DNA of 64,000 nt, taken from Chlamydiota bacterium. Lineage in GTDB: Bacteria; Auribacterota; Tritonobacteria; UBA1439. How positions within the stretch are numbered: the first letter of the stretch is position 1; each line of letters opens with the position of its first letter. Position numbers and translations under genes: made by a program. The notes beneath the pieces were generated by a model, which saw only the letters and a list, made by a program, of their open reading frames with translations, searched no databases and was not told where the DNA came from. Below, piece after piece: positions 51,089 to 60,738 of this stretch. The DNA lies in the NCBI GenBank assembly GCA_012729785.1, contig JAAYCL010000022.1, positions 22,567 through 86,566 on the forward strand. Reading direction: 5' to 3'.

Positions 51089-51094
51089 TACAGT
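51066..51094 (+). promoter_or_regulatory. sigma-70-type promoter for the alcohol dehydrogenase gene
   Basis: TTGACC (51066-51071), 17-nt spacer, TACAGT (51089-51094). It overlaps the last codons of the radical SAM gene and gives a leader of about 55 nt to the ATG at 51155. Confidence 0.65.
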
Positions 51095-51154
51095 GTCCCC
51101 GCACAGGGCGGACGAATCGGACGGGTCCGACCGTGCGCTGCCGGAGGCACACCG

Positions 51155-52105
51155 ATGCGCGCGCTCGTATACGACGGGAAGCTCCGCCTGCGCACCGACC
51201 ACCCGGCGCCGGCGCGCCGGCCCGGTGAGTCGCTCGTCTCCGTTTCGCTCGCGGGGATCTGCGCCACCGACCTCGAGATCGTCAAGGGGTACATGGGGTT
51301 TCACGGCGTCCTCGGGCACGAGTTCGTCGGGCGCGTACAGGAGAGCGATCGCGGCGACCTCGTCGGGAAACGGGTGGTGGGGGAGATCAACTGCCCCTGC
51401 GGTTCCTGCCCGCTGTGTCTCCGCGGCCTCGGGAAGCACTGCCCGACGCGAAGCGTCCTCGGGATACAGGGGCACGACGGGGCGTTCGCCGATCTCCTCG
51501 TTTTGCCGGACGCGAACCTCCACCCGGTGCCCGAGGGCGTCTCGGACCGGGAGGCGGTCTTCGTCGAGCCGCTCGCGGCCGCCTGGCAGGCGCTGATCCA
51601 GGCGGCCCCCGCGAAGGGGGAGGAGACGGTGGTGCTCGGGGACGGGCGGCTCGGCATCCTCGTCGCGATGGTCTTCGTGTCGGAAGGTTTCCCGGTGACG
51701 CTGCTCGGGAAGCACCCGGAGAAGCTCGCCCTCGCAGGCGCGGCGGGCGCCGAGACCGGCCTGGTAGGGGAGGCGCGCCGGCTGCCGCGGGCGGACCTGG
51801 TGGTGGAGGCGACCGGCAGCCCCTCGGGACTCGAGACGGCCCTGCGGATCGTGCGCCCCGCGGGGAGGATCGTTCTCAAGACCACGATCGCCGGCCCGCA
51901 TACGGTGGGGCTCGCGTCGCTCGTCGTGGACGAGGTTGCGCTTATCGGCTCCCGCTGCGGCCCGTTCAACCGGGCGCTGGAGTCGCTCGCCGCGGGCGCG
52001 GTGGATGTCTCCGCGCTGGCGGCCGCCGAGTTTTCGCTGGAGCGGGGCGTGGAGGCGATGCGCGCCGCCGCGGGCGCGCTCAAGGTGCTGCTGGCCGTCT
52101 CGTGA
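51155..52105 (+). CDS. Zinc-dependent medium-chain alcohol dehydrogenase
   Basis: 316 aa. Catalytic-zinc ligands Cys36 (GICATDLE) and His55-Glu56 (GHEFVGRV); structural-zinc cysteines 82, 85, 88 and 96 (CGSCPLCLRGLGKHC); NAD-binding VVLGDGRLGILVA. The sequence LGIQGHDGAFADLLVLP and VVEATGSPSGLETAL is like the alcohol dehydrogenase/threonine dehydrogenase group. Somewhat shorter than the usual 340-350 aa. Substrate unknown. It has its own promoter and precedes the LptA-like gene by 31 bp. Confidence 0.9.
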   Translation: MRALVYDGKLRLRTDHPAPARRPGESLVSVSLAGICATDLEIVKGYMGFHGVLGHEFVGRVQESDRGDLVGKRVVGEINCPCGSCPLCLRGLGKHCPTRSVLGIQGHDGAFADLLVLPDANLHPVPEGVSDREAVFVEPLAAAWQALIQAAPAKGEETVVLGDGRLGILVAMVFVSEGFPVTLLGKHPEKLALAGAAGAETGLVGEARRLPRADLVVEATGSPSGLETALRIVRPAGRIVLKTTIAGPHTVGLASLVVDEVALIGSRCGPFNRALESLAAGAVDVSALAAAEFSLERGVEAMRAAAGALKVLLAVS

Positions 52106-52136
52106 CCGCGGGAAGGCCCGAAGAAAGGATCGGAGG

Positions 52137-52652
52137 ATGCGCACGATACTGACGGCCGCCATGCTCGCGGCGGCCTTTTCGTCCGCGGCCGCCGCCGCGG
52201 AGCTGCGCCTGCCCGCCGAGGGCAGGGGCGAGGTCGTCGTGACCGCGACCTCGCTCTCGCGCGACGCCGGGGGCGGCGTCATCGCGACGGGGAGATCGAC
52301 CGTCGTCCACGGGGACCTGTCGATCTCCTGCGCGGGGACGATCCGAATCGCGCTCTCGGGGGACTTCTTCAGCGCGCTCGAGGCCTCGGGGACGGTGGAG
52401 GCGAAGGCGGGGAACCGGGCGCTCCGGGCCGGGCGGCTCGACTACGAGTCGACGCGGCACCTCGTGACGCTGCGCGGAAACCCCGAGGTCGTCGAGAACG
52501 GCACCACCTACCGGGCGGGGGAGCGGATACTCCTCTACCTCGAGACCGGCGTGATGCGGTGCGAGCCGAAGGCGATGATCTCCGTCGACCGGCGCTTCCA
52601 GAAGCCGGCCCCGCCGAAGCCGAAGAGGAGGAGGTTGTTTGGGCTCTTCTGA
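52137..52652 (+). CDS. LptA/OstA-like periplasmic protein
   Basis: 171 aa with a signal peptide (residues 1-21, ILTAAMLAAAFSSAAAAA). The mature part is beta-strand rich and fits the OstA/LptA jelly-roll: VVVTATSLSRDAGGGVIATGRSTVVHGDLSISC, ALRAGRLDYESTRHLVTLRGNPEVVENGTTYRAGERILLYLETG. LptA forms the periplasmic bridge for LPS; here the gene lies outside any lpt cluster, with a Pro/Lys/Arg tail. It may be an orphan LptA or a paralogue. ATG 52137 has GGAGG 3 nt before. Its 3' end overlaps trpC by 14 bp. Confidence 0.78.
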   Translation: MRTILTAAMLAAAFSSAAAAAELRLPAEGRGEVVVTATSLSRDAGGGVIATGRSTVVHGDLSISCAGTIRIALSGDFFSALEASGTVEAKAGNRALRAGRLDYESTRHLVTLRGNPEVVENGTTYRAGERILLYLETGVMRCEPKAMISVDRRFQKPAPPKPKRRRLFGLF

Positions 52653-53466
52653 TCCAATCGAACGCCTCCTCGAGAGGATCGTCGCGGCGAAGCGGCGCCG
52701 GGTCGCGCAGAGCCGGCGCGAGACGCCCGTCTCCGCCCTGGACGCGCGGGCGAGGCGGCGGACGCCGCGCGACCTCGGCGCCGCCCTCGCGGCGCGGCCG
52801 TTCGCGGTGATCGCCGAGACGAAGAAGGCCTCCCCCTCCGCCGGGCTCATCCGTCCCGACTACGATCCGGCGGCCATCGCCCGCGGCTACGAGGCGGCGG
52901 GGGCGGCGGCGATCTCCGTGCTCACCGAGGAGAGCCGTTTCTCGGGCGAAATGGCCCACCTCCTCCTGGTGCGGGAGGCGGTCTCCCTCCCGGTGCTGCG
53001 GAAGGATTTCATCGTGGACGAGTACCAGGTGCACGAATCGGCGGCGGCGGGCGCCGACGCCGTCCTGCTCATCGCGCGGCTGCTTCCCGGGCGGGAACTC
53101 GCCCGCCTGGCCGCCCGCTGCCTCGACCTCGGCCTCACGCCCCTCGTCGAGGTCCACGCCGAGGAGGAGGTCGAGGCGGCCGTGGGATCGGGGGCGCGCG
53201 TCATCGGCATCAACAACCGGGATCTGCAGACCCTCTCGGTCGGGCTCGAGACGACGTTCGCCCTGAAGCCGCTGATCCCGCCCGATAGGATCGTGGTGAG
53301 CGAGAGCGGCATCCGGAACCCCGCGGACCTGGACGCCCTCTCCTCCTGCGGCGTCCGGGCGGCGCTCGTCGGCGAGCGGCTGCTCGCCGAGGCCGATCCC
53401 GGCCGCGCCCTCGCGGCGCTCATCGGGGGGATGGCCGGCGCCGCGGCGCCCGGGGGACGCCGATGA
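52639..53466 (+). CDS. trpC: Indole-3-glycerol phosphate synthase
   Basis: TIM-barrel enzyme closing the indole ring in tryptophan synthesis. 275 aa. Motifs: [21 protein letters not shown] (catalytic Lys), [82 protein letters not shown] and [12 protein letters not shown]. Start is probably TTG at 52639, with GGAGGAGG 4 nt upstream, overlapping the LptA-like gene. First of four trp genes in the order C-F-B-A. Confidence 0.95.
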   Translation: MGSSDPIERLLERIVAAKRRRVAQSRRETPVSALDARARRRTPRDLGAALAARPFAVIAETKKASPSAGLIRPDYDPAAIARGYEAAGAAAISVLTEESRFSGEMAHLLLVREAVSLPVLRKDFIVDEYQVHESAAAGADAVLLIARLLPGRELARLAARCLDLGLTPLVEVHAEEEVEAAVGSGARVIGINNRDLQTLSVGLETTFALKPLIPPDRIVVSESGIRNPADLDALSSCGVRAALVGERLLAEADPGRALAALIGGMAGAAAPGGRR

Positions 53467-54109
53467 CGGTCCGCGTGAAGATCTGCGGCATCACGAACGC
53501 CGCCGACGCCCTCCTCGCCGTCGAAGCGGGCGCGGACGCCCTCGGCTTCGTCTTCGCCCCGAGCCCGCGCCGCGTCTCCGTCGAGGAGGCCGCGGCGATC
53601 GTCGGGGCCCTGCCGCCGTTCGTCGCGGCGGTGGGGGTGTTCGTGAACGAGCGCCCGGCGCGCATCCGGGAGATCGTCGCGCGCTGCGGCCTCGGTTTCG
53701 TCCAGTTCCACGGGGACGAGGGGCCGGAGGAGTGCGGCCTGTTCGGCGCTCGCGCGATCAAGGCGTTCCGCGTGAAGGACGCGGAGGCCCTGGGCGGGAT
53801 CGAACGGTACCCGGTCGGCGCGTTTTTGCTGGACGGCCATCTCCCCGGCGTCCGCGGGGGGACGGGGACGGCGTTCCGGTGGGAGCTCGCCGCCGTCGCG
53901 GCCGCCGCGGGGAAACCGATCATCCTCTCCGGGGGGCTCACCGCCGAGAACGTGGCGCGGGCCGTCGCCGCGGCGGCGCCGTACGCAGTGGACGTCAGCA
54001 GCGGCGTCGAATCGGCGCCGGGGAAAAAGGACCGGGCGCGCATGGAGGAGTTCGTCAGGCGCGCGAAGGCGGCCGGCGCGGATCCGCGGCCGGGGACGGG
54101 AGGGGGGCG

Positions 54110-54113
<4 letters not shown>
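53463..54113 (+). CDS. trpF: Phosphoribosylanthranilate isomerase
   Basis: 216 aa. [34 protein letters not shown] carries the catalytic Cys; [33 protein letters not shown] (catalytic Asp), [17 protein letters not shown] and [15 protein letters not shown] complete the family signature. The ATG overlaps the trpC stop by 4 nt. Confidence 0.95.
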
Positions 54114-55299
<1,186 letters not shown>

Positions 55300-55303
<4 letters not shown>

Positions 55304-56130
55304 ACCGGATCGACGCGGCGTTCAGACGGCTCCGGAAGGAGCGGCGCGCGGGGTTCATCGCCTACCTGACGGCCGGCGACCCGTCCCCGGCCATGACGGT
55401 CCCGCTCGTCCGGGCGCTCGAGGCCAACGGCGCCGACATCGTCGAGCTGGGCGTCCCGTTCTCCGACCCGCTCGCGGACGGGGTGGTGAACCAGCGCGCC
55501 GCGGAACGCGCGCTGCGCCGCGGCACGACCCTCGGCGGCGTCCTCGGGATGGTGCGCCGCATCCGGGAACGGTCCGAGATCCCGATCGTCCTCTTCACCT
55601 ACCTGAACCCCGTGCACGCCTACGGCTTCGACCGGTTCGCCGCGGACGCGGCGCGGGCGGGGGTCGACGGGGCGCTCTTCCTCGACCTCCCCCCCGAGGA
55701 GGCCCGGGGCTGCGCGGCGGTCCTCGCCGCCCGCGGCGTGCGGCGGATCGTCCTGATCGCCCCGACGACCCCGCCGGAGCGGGCGCGCCGCATCGCCCGG
55801 CAGGCGCGGGGGTTCATCTACTGCGTCTCGAGGACCGGGGTCACTGGGGAGGGCGGCGCGCTCGACCCGGGGCTCGCGGCCCGCGTCCGCGCCTTGAAAC
55901 GCGCCGCCTGCGCGCCTGTCGCGGTCGGCTTCGGGATCTCGACGCCCGCGCAGGTCGCCGCGACCGCCCGGGCGGCGGACGCGGTCGTGGTCGGGAGCGC
56001 GCTCGTGCGCGAGATCGAGCGCGGCGGCGCGCCGGCCGACCTGATCGGGCGGGTGGGCGCGAAGGCGAGGCGTCTGTCGGCGCCGCTGCGCCGGGGCGGC
56101 GGACGGGCGGACGGGAGACAAGGCGGCTGA
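55300..56130 (+). CDS. trpA: Tryptophan synthase alpha subunit
   Basis: 276 aa TIM-barrel enzyme releasing indole from indole-3-glycerol phosphate. Catalytic Glu49 ([12 protein letters not shown]) and Asp60 (LADG); [66 protein letters not shown] and [11 protein letters not shown] are all present. GTG start at 55300 within the trpB stop overlap. The tail after residue 255 is Arg/Gly rich. trpD, E and G are not in the window. Confidence 0.96.
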
Positions 56131-56150
56131 ACAGGCCGGCGGGGGGGATC

Positions 56151-57251
56151 ATGCGCGCACAACCGACGCAGGGGCGCATCTTCGCGGTGATCATGGCGGG
56201 GGGGGGAGGGGAACGGTTCTGGCCCGCGAGCCGGCAGGCGCTCCCCAAGCAGCTCCTCCGCATCTTCGGGAAACGCACGATGATCCAGGAGACGGCGCGG
56301 CGCATCTCCGGGCTCGTGCCGCCGGAACGTCTCGTCGTCGTGACCACCGCGCTCCAGGCGCCCCTCATCGCCCGCCAGCTCCCCCGCATCCCCCGCGGCT
56401 CCATCGTCGCCGAGCCGTTCGGGAGGGACACCGCGGCCTGCGTCGCCCTGGGGGCGGCGATCGTCTTGTCGCGGGATCCGGAGGGGGTCATGGTGGTGCT
56501 CCCCGCCGACCACGTGATCCGCGACCGGCGGCGGCTGCTGGCCGCCCTCCGCGACGCCTGCCGGTTCGCGCGCGAGCGGGAGTGTCTCGTCACCCTCGGC
56601 ATCGTCCCCACGGAGCCGGCGACCGGCTACGGCTACATCCGCGGGGGCGCCGCGGTGTCCCGCGGGATGCGGACCGTCTTCTCGAAGGTGCGGGCGTTCA
56701 CCGAGAAACCCGCCCCCGCCGTCGCGCGGCGCTACCTGAGGAGCGGCGACTACTACTGGAACAGCGGGATCTTCGTCTGGAAGGCGTCCGTCATCGCCGA
56801 GGAGTTCAAGCGGCACATGCCCGCGCTGCACCGGGGGCTGGTCGAGATCAGGGACGCGCTGGGCACGCGGAGGGCCGCCGCCGTCATCCGGCGGGTCTAC
56901 AAGCGGATCGAACGGATCTCCATCGACTATGGGGTGATGGAGAAGTCCGACCGGACGGTCGTCGCCCGCGCCGATTTCGACTGGGACGACGCCGGCTCCT
57001 GGTGCGCCCTCGAACGGCATTTCCCCGAGGACCGCGCGGGGAACGTGATCCTCGGCAACAGCGTCGCCCTCGACACCGAGCGCTGTATCATCGTCTCGGA
57101 TGATGGTATAGTGGGCTGCCTCGGCGTCAAGGATCTCGTCGTGGTGAAGACCGCCGATGCGGTGCTCGTCTGCCGGCGCGGCGCGGCGCAGGAGCTGAAG
57201 CGGATCGTGCGGGAACTGAAGGCGGGCGCGGGGATGCGTCGGTTCGCCTGA
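56151..57251 (+). CDS. manC: Mannose-1-phosphate guanylyltransferase
   Basis: 366 aa nucleotidyltransferase making GDP-mannose from GTP and mannose-1-phosphate. Motif GGGGERFWPASRQALPKQLLRIFG near residue 17 (GTP-binding, PKQ), GRDTAACVALGAA, VVLPADHVI, TLGIVPTEPATGYGYIRGG, KVRAFTEKP and YYWNSGIFVWKASVI. No C-terminal isomerase domain, so it is the single-function type. GDP-mannose is the likely donor for some of the GT4 transferases of the polysaccharide locus. Start ATG 56151 follows GGGGGGGATC. Confidence 0.92.
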   Translation: MRAQPTQGRIFAVIMAGGGGERFWPASRQALPKQLLRIFGKRTMIQETARRISGLVPPERLVVVTTALQAPLIARQLPRIPRGSIVAEPFGRDTAACVALGAAIVLSRDPEGVMVVLPADHVIRDRRRLLAALRDACRFARERECLVTLGIVPTEPATGYGYIRGGAAVSRGMRTVFSKVRAFTEKPAPAVARRYLRSGDYYWNSGIFVWKASVIAEEFKRHMPALHRGLVEIRDALGTRRAAAVIRRVYKRIERISIDYGVMEKSDRTVVARADFDWDDAGSWCALERHFPEDRAGNVILGNSVALDTERCIIVSDDGIVGCLGVKDLVVVKTADAVLVCRRGAAQELKRIVRELKAGAGMRRFA

Positions 57252-57283
57252 GCGGGGGCGCGGGGAAAGGGCGGGGAGGGGAG

Positions 57284-58222
57284 ATGAAGGTATTCTGCGG
57301 CCGGTCGAACCCGGAGTTGAGCCGCGAGATATGCGGGTATCTCGGCATCGAGCTCGGCAAGTGCATCATCCACAAGTTCAAGAACGACAACACCTTCGTG
57401 CGCATCGAGGAGAACGTCCGGGGGAAGGACGTCTTCGTCATCCAGACGAGCGCCCCGCCCGTCAACGACTACTTCATGGAACTCCTCATCATGATCGACG
57501 CGCTCAAGCACGCCTCCGCGCGCCGGGTGACCGCCGTGCTCCCGTACTACCCGTACGCCAGGTCCGACAAGAAGGACCAGCCCCGCATCTGCATCACCGC
57601 GCGTCTGGTCGCCGACCTGCTCGAGAGCGCGGGCGCGGACCGCGTGCTCACGATGAACCTCCACGCCGAGCAGATCCAGGGCTTCTTCGGGATCCCGGTG
57701 GACCAGCTCCTCGCCTCGCCGATCCTCTGCGACTACTTCAGCCGCAACGGGGTCGAAAACTGCATCGTGGTCGCCCCCGACGCCGGCAGCGCCAAGCGCG
57801 CCGAGCGGTATGCCCGCCAACTCGGCCTGCCGCTCGCCATCCTCGATAAGCGCCGCGATCCGCTGAACGACACCGTGGAGATCTATCATATCATCGGCGA
57901 CGTCTCCGGGAAGAACGCCATCGTCTTCGACGACGAGATCGCCACGGGCGGGTCGATGATCGAGACCGCCCACGCCCTCCTCTCGCACGGGGCGCGCGAC
58001 ATCCACGCCGGGGCTGTCCACGCGGTCCTCTGCGGCAACGCCACGCAGAAGCTCCAGGAGTCGCCGTACAAACAGATCGTCGTCACCAACACCCTCCCGA
58101 TCGAGGGCGGGAAGAAGATCCCCAAGATCAAGGTGCTCTCGGTGGCGCAGCTGTTCGGGGAGGCGATCCGCCGCATCCACGAGGCCAAGACGCTGAGCGA
58201 GCTCTTCGGCAAGCACCTCTGA
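57284..58222 (+). CDS. prs: Ribose-phosphate pyrophosphokinase
   Basis: 312 aa. It makes PRPP from ribose-5-phosphate and ATP; PRPP feeds purine, pyrimidine, His and Trp synthesis. N-terminal MKVFCGRSNPELSREICGYLGIELGK, ENVRGKDVFVIQT, the flexible-loop region YPYARSDKKDQPR, MNLHAEQIQGFFGIPVDQL, CIVVAPDAGSAKRAERYA, and the PRPP loop IVFDDEIATGGSMIETA. Ribosome site GGGGAGGGGAG before the ATG. Followed 15 bp later by ruvX. Confidence 0.96.
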   Translation: MKVFCGRSNPELSREICGYLGIELGKCIIHKFKNDNTFVRIEENVRGKDVFVIQTSAPPVNDYFMELLIMIDALKHASARRVTAVLPYYPYARSDKKDQPRICITARLVADLLESAGADRVLTMNLHAEQIQGFFGIPVDQLLASPILCDYFSRNGVENCIVVAPDAGSAKRAERYARQLGLPLAILDKRRDPLNDTVEIYHIIGDVSGKNAIVFDDEIATGGSMIETAHALLSHGARDIHAGAVHAVLCGNATQKLQESPYKQIVVTNTLPIEGGKKIPKIKVLSVAQLFGEAIRRIHEAKTLSELFGKHL

Positions 58223-58237
58223 GGCGGCGGAAACGCG

Positions 58238-58663
58238 ATGCGTCTGCTCGGCATAGACCCGGGGGAACGGCGGATCGGGATCGCGGTGAGCGACCCGGGG
58301 CGCAGCATCGCCTCCCCCGCCGGGGCGATCGAGCGGGGAGACCCGGCCGAGACGCTCCGGCGCATCGGCGACGCGGCGCGGCGGCACGAGGCGGCCGGGA
58401 TCGTCGTGGGGCTCCCGCTGAACATGGACGGGAGCGAGGGGCCGGCGGCGCGGAGCGCCCGCGGATTCGCGGACTCCCTCCGGGCGGCGCTCAACCTCCC
58501 CGTCGTCCTCTGGGACGAGCGTCTGACCACCGCCGAGGCGGACCGGTTCCTGAAATCGGCCGGGCTCTCGCGAAGGAAACGGAGCCTGCGCGTCGACGGG
58601 ATCGCCGCCCAGCGCATCCTCCAGTCGTACCTCGACAGCCCGGGCGCGAAGGGGACGCCGTGA
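58238..58663 (+). CDS. ruvX: Putative pre-16S rRNA nuclease / Holliday-junction resolvase-like (YqgF)
   Basis: 141 aa RNase-H-fold protein. RLLGIDPGERRIGIAVSDPGRSIASPAGAI (first catalytic Asp), IVVGLPLNMDGSEGPAARSARGFADSL, LPVVLWDERLTTAEADRFL (second acidic pair) and the final VDGIAAQRILQSYLDS are the YqgF/RuvX signatures. In E. coli it processes the 5' end of 16S rRNA; recombination activity has also been suggested. It overlaps the peptidase gene by GTGA. Confidence 0.93.
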   Translation: MRLLGIDPGERRIGIAVSDPGRSIASPAGAIERGDPAETLRRIGDAARRHEAAGIVVGLPLNMDGSEGPAARSARGFADSLRAALNLPVVLWDERLTTAEADRFLKSAGLSRRKRSLRVDGIAAQRILQSYLDSPGAKGTP

Positions 58664-59976
58664 GCCGCCCGCCCGCCGCCCGCCTCCGGGGGGAGGGGAG
58701 GACGCAGCCGCCGCCCCATCGCGTCACCGCCCTCCCGAGCGGCCTCAGGGTCGTGACCCTCGAGATGCCCGCGATGGAGTCGGTCTCCCTCGGGATCTGG
58801 ATCGGGACGGGGGGCCGGTACGAATCCCCCCGCCTGAACGGCGTCTCGCACTTCCTCGAGCACCTCCTCTTCAAGGGCACCGACCGGCGCTCGGCGCGCC
58901 GCCTGTCGCAGGAGATAGAGAGCGTCGGCGGCTCGCTGAACGGTTTCACCGGCGAGGAGTACACCTGCTACATGGCGAAGGTGCTGCACCGGCACCTCCG
59001 GCGCGCCGCGAACGTCCTCTTCGACATGTACCTCCACGCCTCCCTCAAGGCCGAGGACGTCGAGAAGGAGCGGACGGTCATCCGGGAAGAGATCAACATG
59101 TACCTGGATATGCCCGCGCAGCACGTGACGGACCTGTTCAACGCGGTGCTCTGGCCCGGGCAGCCGCTGGGAAGGCCCCTGGTGGGCACCGCGGAGACCG
59201 TCGGGGCGTTCACCCCGGACGATCTGCGGGCGTACCGGGCGCGGCACTACCTCCCGAAGAACACGGTCGTCGCCGCCGCGGGGAAGGTCGCGCACGAGGA
59301 GCTGGTGCGGATCGTCGAGCGCCTCGCGCCCGGGGGACCGGGGCGCCCGGCGCCGCGGTCCGCCCCCGCGGCGGACAGGCAGCGCCGCCCCGCGCTCCTG
59401 CTCTGCGACAAGAAGACCGAGCAGACCCACCTGTGCGTCGGGGTGCGGGGATACCGGCGGGAGCACCCGGACCGGTACGCCCTCCATCTCCTCAGCATCG
59501 CCCTCGGCGAGAATATGAGCTCCCGGCTCTTCCAGAGCGTCCGCGAGCGGCACGGGCTCGCCTACGCCATCGGCTCCTCCGTCGTCCGGTACCGGGATAC
59601 CGGCGCCTTCTCGGTCCACGCCGGCGTCGAGAACAACAAGTTCCTGCGGGCGCTCCGGCTGATTTTGCGGGAACTCGCGTCGGTCCGCGACGAGGGTCTC
59701 CGCCCGGCCGAGCTCGCCCGCGCGAAGGAGTACTGGACCGGCCAGTTCGCGATGGAGTTCGAGAAGACCACGCGAAACATGCTCGGGATCGGCGAGGGCC
59801 TCCTCCTCACGGGGCGGGTCTTGACAAAAGAGGAGATTCTGTCTAACATCGCGCGGGTCGGCTTGGACGACGTGCGGCGGGTGGCCGCGGATATCTTCCG
59901 CGAACGGAGGCTCAACCTGGCCGCCATAGGGCCCGCCGTCGGCGGAACGGCGGCCCATGATGCGCTGCATCTGTGA
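58660..59976 (+). CDS. M16 family zinc peptidase (processing-peptidase-like)
   Basis: 438 aa. Inverted zinc motif His64-Phe-Leu-Glu67-His68 in GVSHFLEHLLFKGTDRRSARRL, with the downstream Glu in EKERTVIREEINMYLDMP. NGFTGEEYTCYMAKVLHRHL, the PLGRPLVGTAETV segment and the C-terminal half (THLCVGVRGYRREHPDRYALHLLSIALGENMSSRLFQSVRERHGLAYAI) are typical of PqqL/YmxG-type bacterial peptidases related to mitochondrial processing peptidase beta. Probably degrades or processes peptides in the cytosol. GTG start at 58660 overlapping ruvX. Confidence 0.94.
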   Translation: MSRPPAARLRGEGRTQPPPHRVTALPSGLRVVTLEMPAMESVSLGIWIGTGGRYESPRLNGVSHFLEHLLFKGTDRRSARRLSQEIESVGGSLNGFTGEEYTCYMAKVLHRHLRRAANVLFDMYLHASLKAEDVEKERTVIREEINMYLDMPAQHVTDLFNAVLWPGQPLGRPLVGTAETVGAFTPDDLRAYRARHYLPKNTVVAAAGKVAHEELVRIVERLAPGGPGRPAPRSAPAADRQRRPALLLCDKKTEQTHLCVGVRGYRREHPDRYALHLLSIALGENMSSRLFQSVRERHGLAYAIGSSVVRYRDTGAFSVHAGVENNKFLRALRLILRELASVRDEGLRPAELARAKEYWTGQFAMEFEKTTRNMLGIGEGLLLTGRVLTKEEILSNIARVGLDDVRRVAADIFRERRLNLAAIGPAVGGTAAHDALHL

Positions 59977-60017
59977 ACAGCGCGTACGCGCGCGAAACGC
60001 CGCATGAACGGACGCCC

Positions 60018-60671
60018 ATGAATATCCAGATCGCGCCGTCGCTGCTCGCGGCTGATTTCGGGAAGCTCGGCGAGGAGGCGCTCGCGGCGGAGGCCGCGGG
60101 GGCGGACCTGCTCCATCTCGACGTGATGGACGGCCACTTCGTGCCCAACCTCACCGTGGGGCCGGCGGTGGTGGCGGCGGTGCGCGCGCGCGTCAAGATC
60201 CCGCTCGACGTGCACCTGATGCTCTCCGATCCCGACCGGTTCATCGAACCGTTCGCGGACGCGGGGGCCAGCATCCTCACGGTGCACGCGGAGGCGCTGC
60301 CGCACCTGCACCGGACGCTCCAGGTCATCCGGGGGAGGGGGCTGCGCTCGGGGGTGTCGCTCAACCCGGCCACCCCGCTGAAGGACATCGAGGCGGTGCT
60401 CGAGGAGGCGGACCTCGCCCTCCTGATGACCGTGAACCCGGGCTTCGGCGGCCAGCGGTTCATCCGGGCGGTGCTTCCCAAGATCGAGGAGCTGCGCCGC
60501 CTCGTCGACCGCCGCGGCCTCCGCCTCGACATAGAGGTGGACGGCGGCATCACCACCGAGACCGCCCGGGAGGCGATCCGGGCGGGCGCCAACGTCATCG
60601 TCGCCGGCACGGCGGTCTTCGGCGCCGCGGACCTCGCCGCGGCCATCCGTTCGCTGCGCGGCTCCCCGTGA
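60018..60671 (+). CDS. rpe: Ribulose-phosphate 3-epimerase
   Basis: 217 aa TIM-barrel enzyme of the pentose-phosphate pathway (ribulose-5-P to xylulose-5-P). IQIAPSLLAADFGKLGEE, LHLDVMDGHFVPNLTVGP (metal and catalytic Asp), LDVHLMLSDPDRFIEPFADAGA, LLMTVNPGFGGQRFI and LDIEVDGGITTETAREAIRAGANVIVAGTAVF are all diagnostic. ATG 60018 is chosen over ATG 59973 since the family begins at the first strand. Ribosome site weak. Confidence 0.95.
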   Translation: MNIQIAPSLLAADFGKLGEEALAAEAAGADLLHLDVMDGHFVPNLTVGPAVVAAVRARVKIPLDVHLMLSDPDRFIEPFADAGASILTVHAEALPHLHRTLQVIRGRGLRSGVSLNPATPLKDIEAVLEEADLALLMTVNPGFGGQRFIRAVLPKIEELRRLVDRRGLRLDIEVDGGITTETAREAIRAGANVIVAGTAVFGAADLAAAIRSLRGSP

Positions 60672-60738
60672 CCTGAAAGGCGCCCCCGCGCGGCGCATCC
60701 CCGCGAACCGGGGCGGACCAGCCGCGGACCTGACGACC

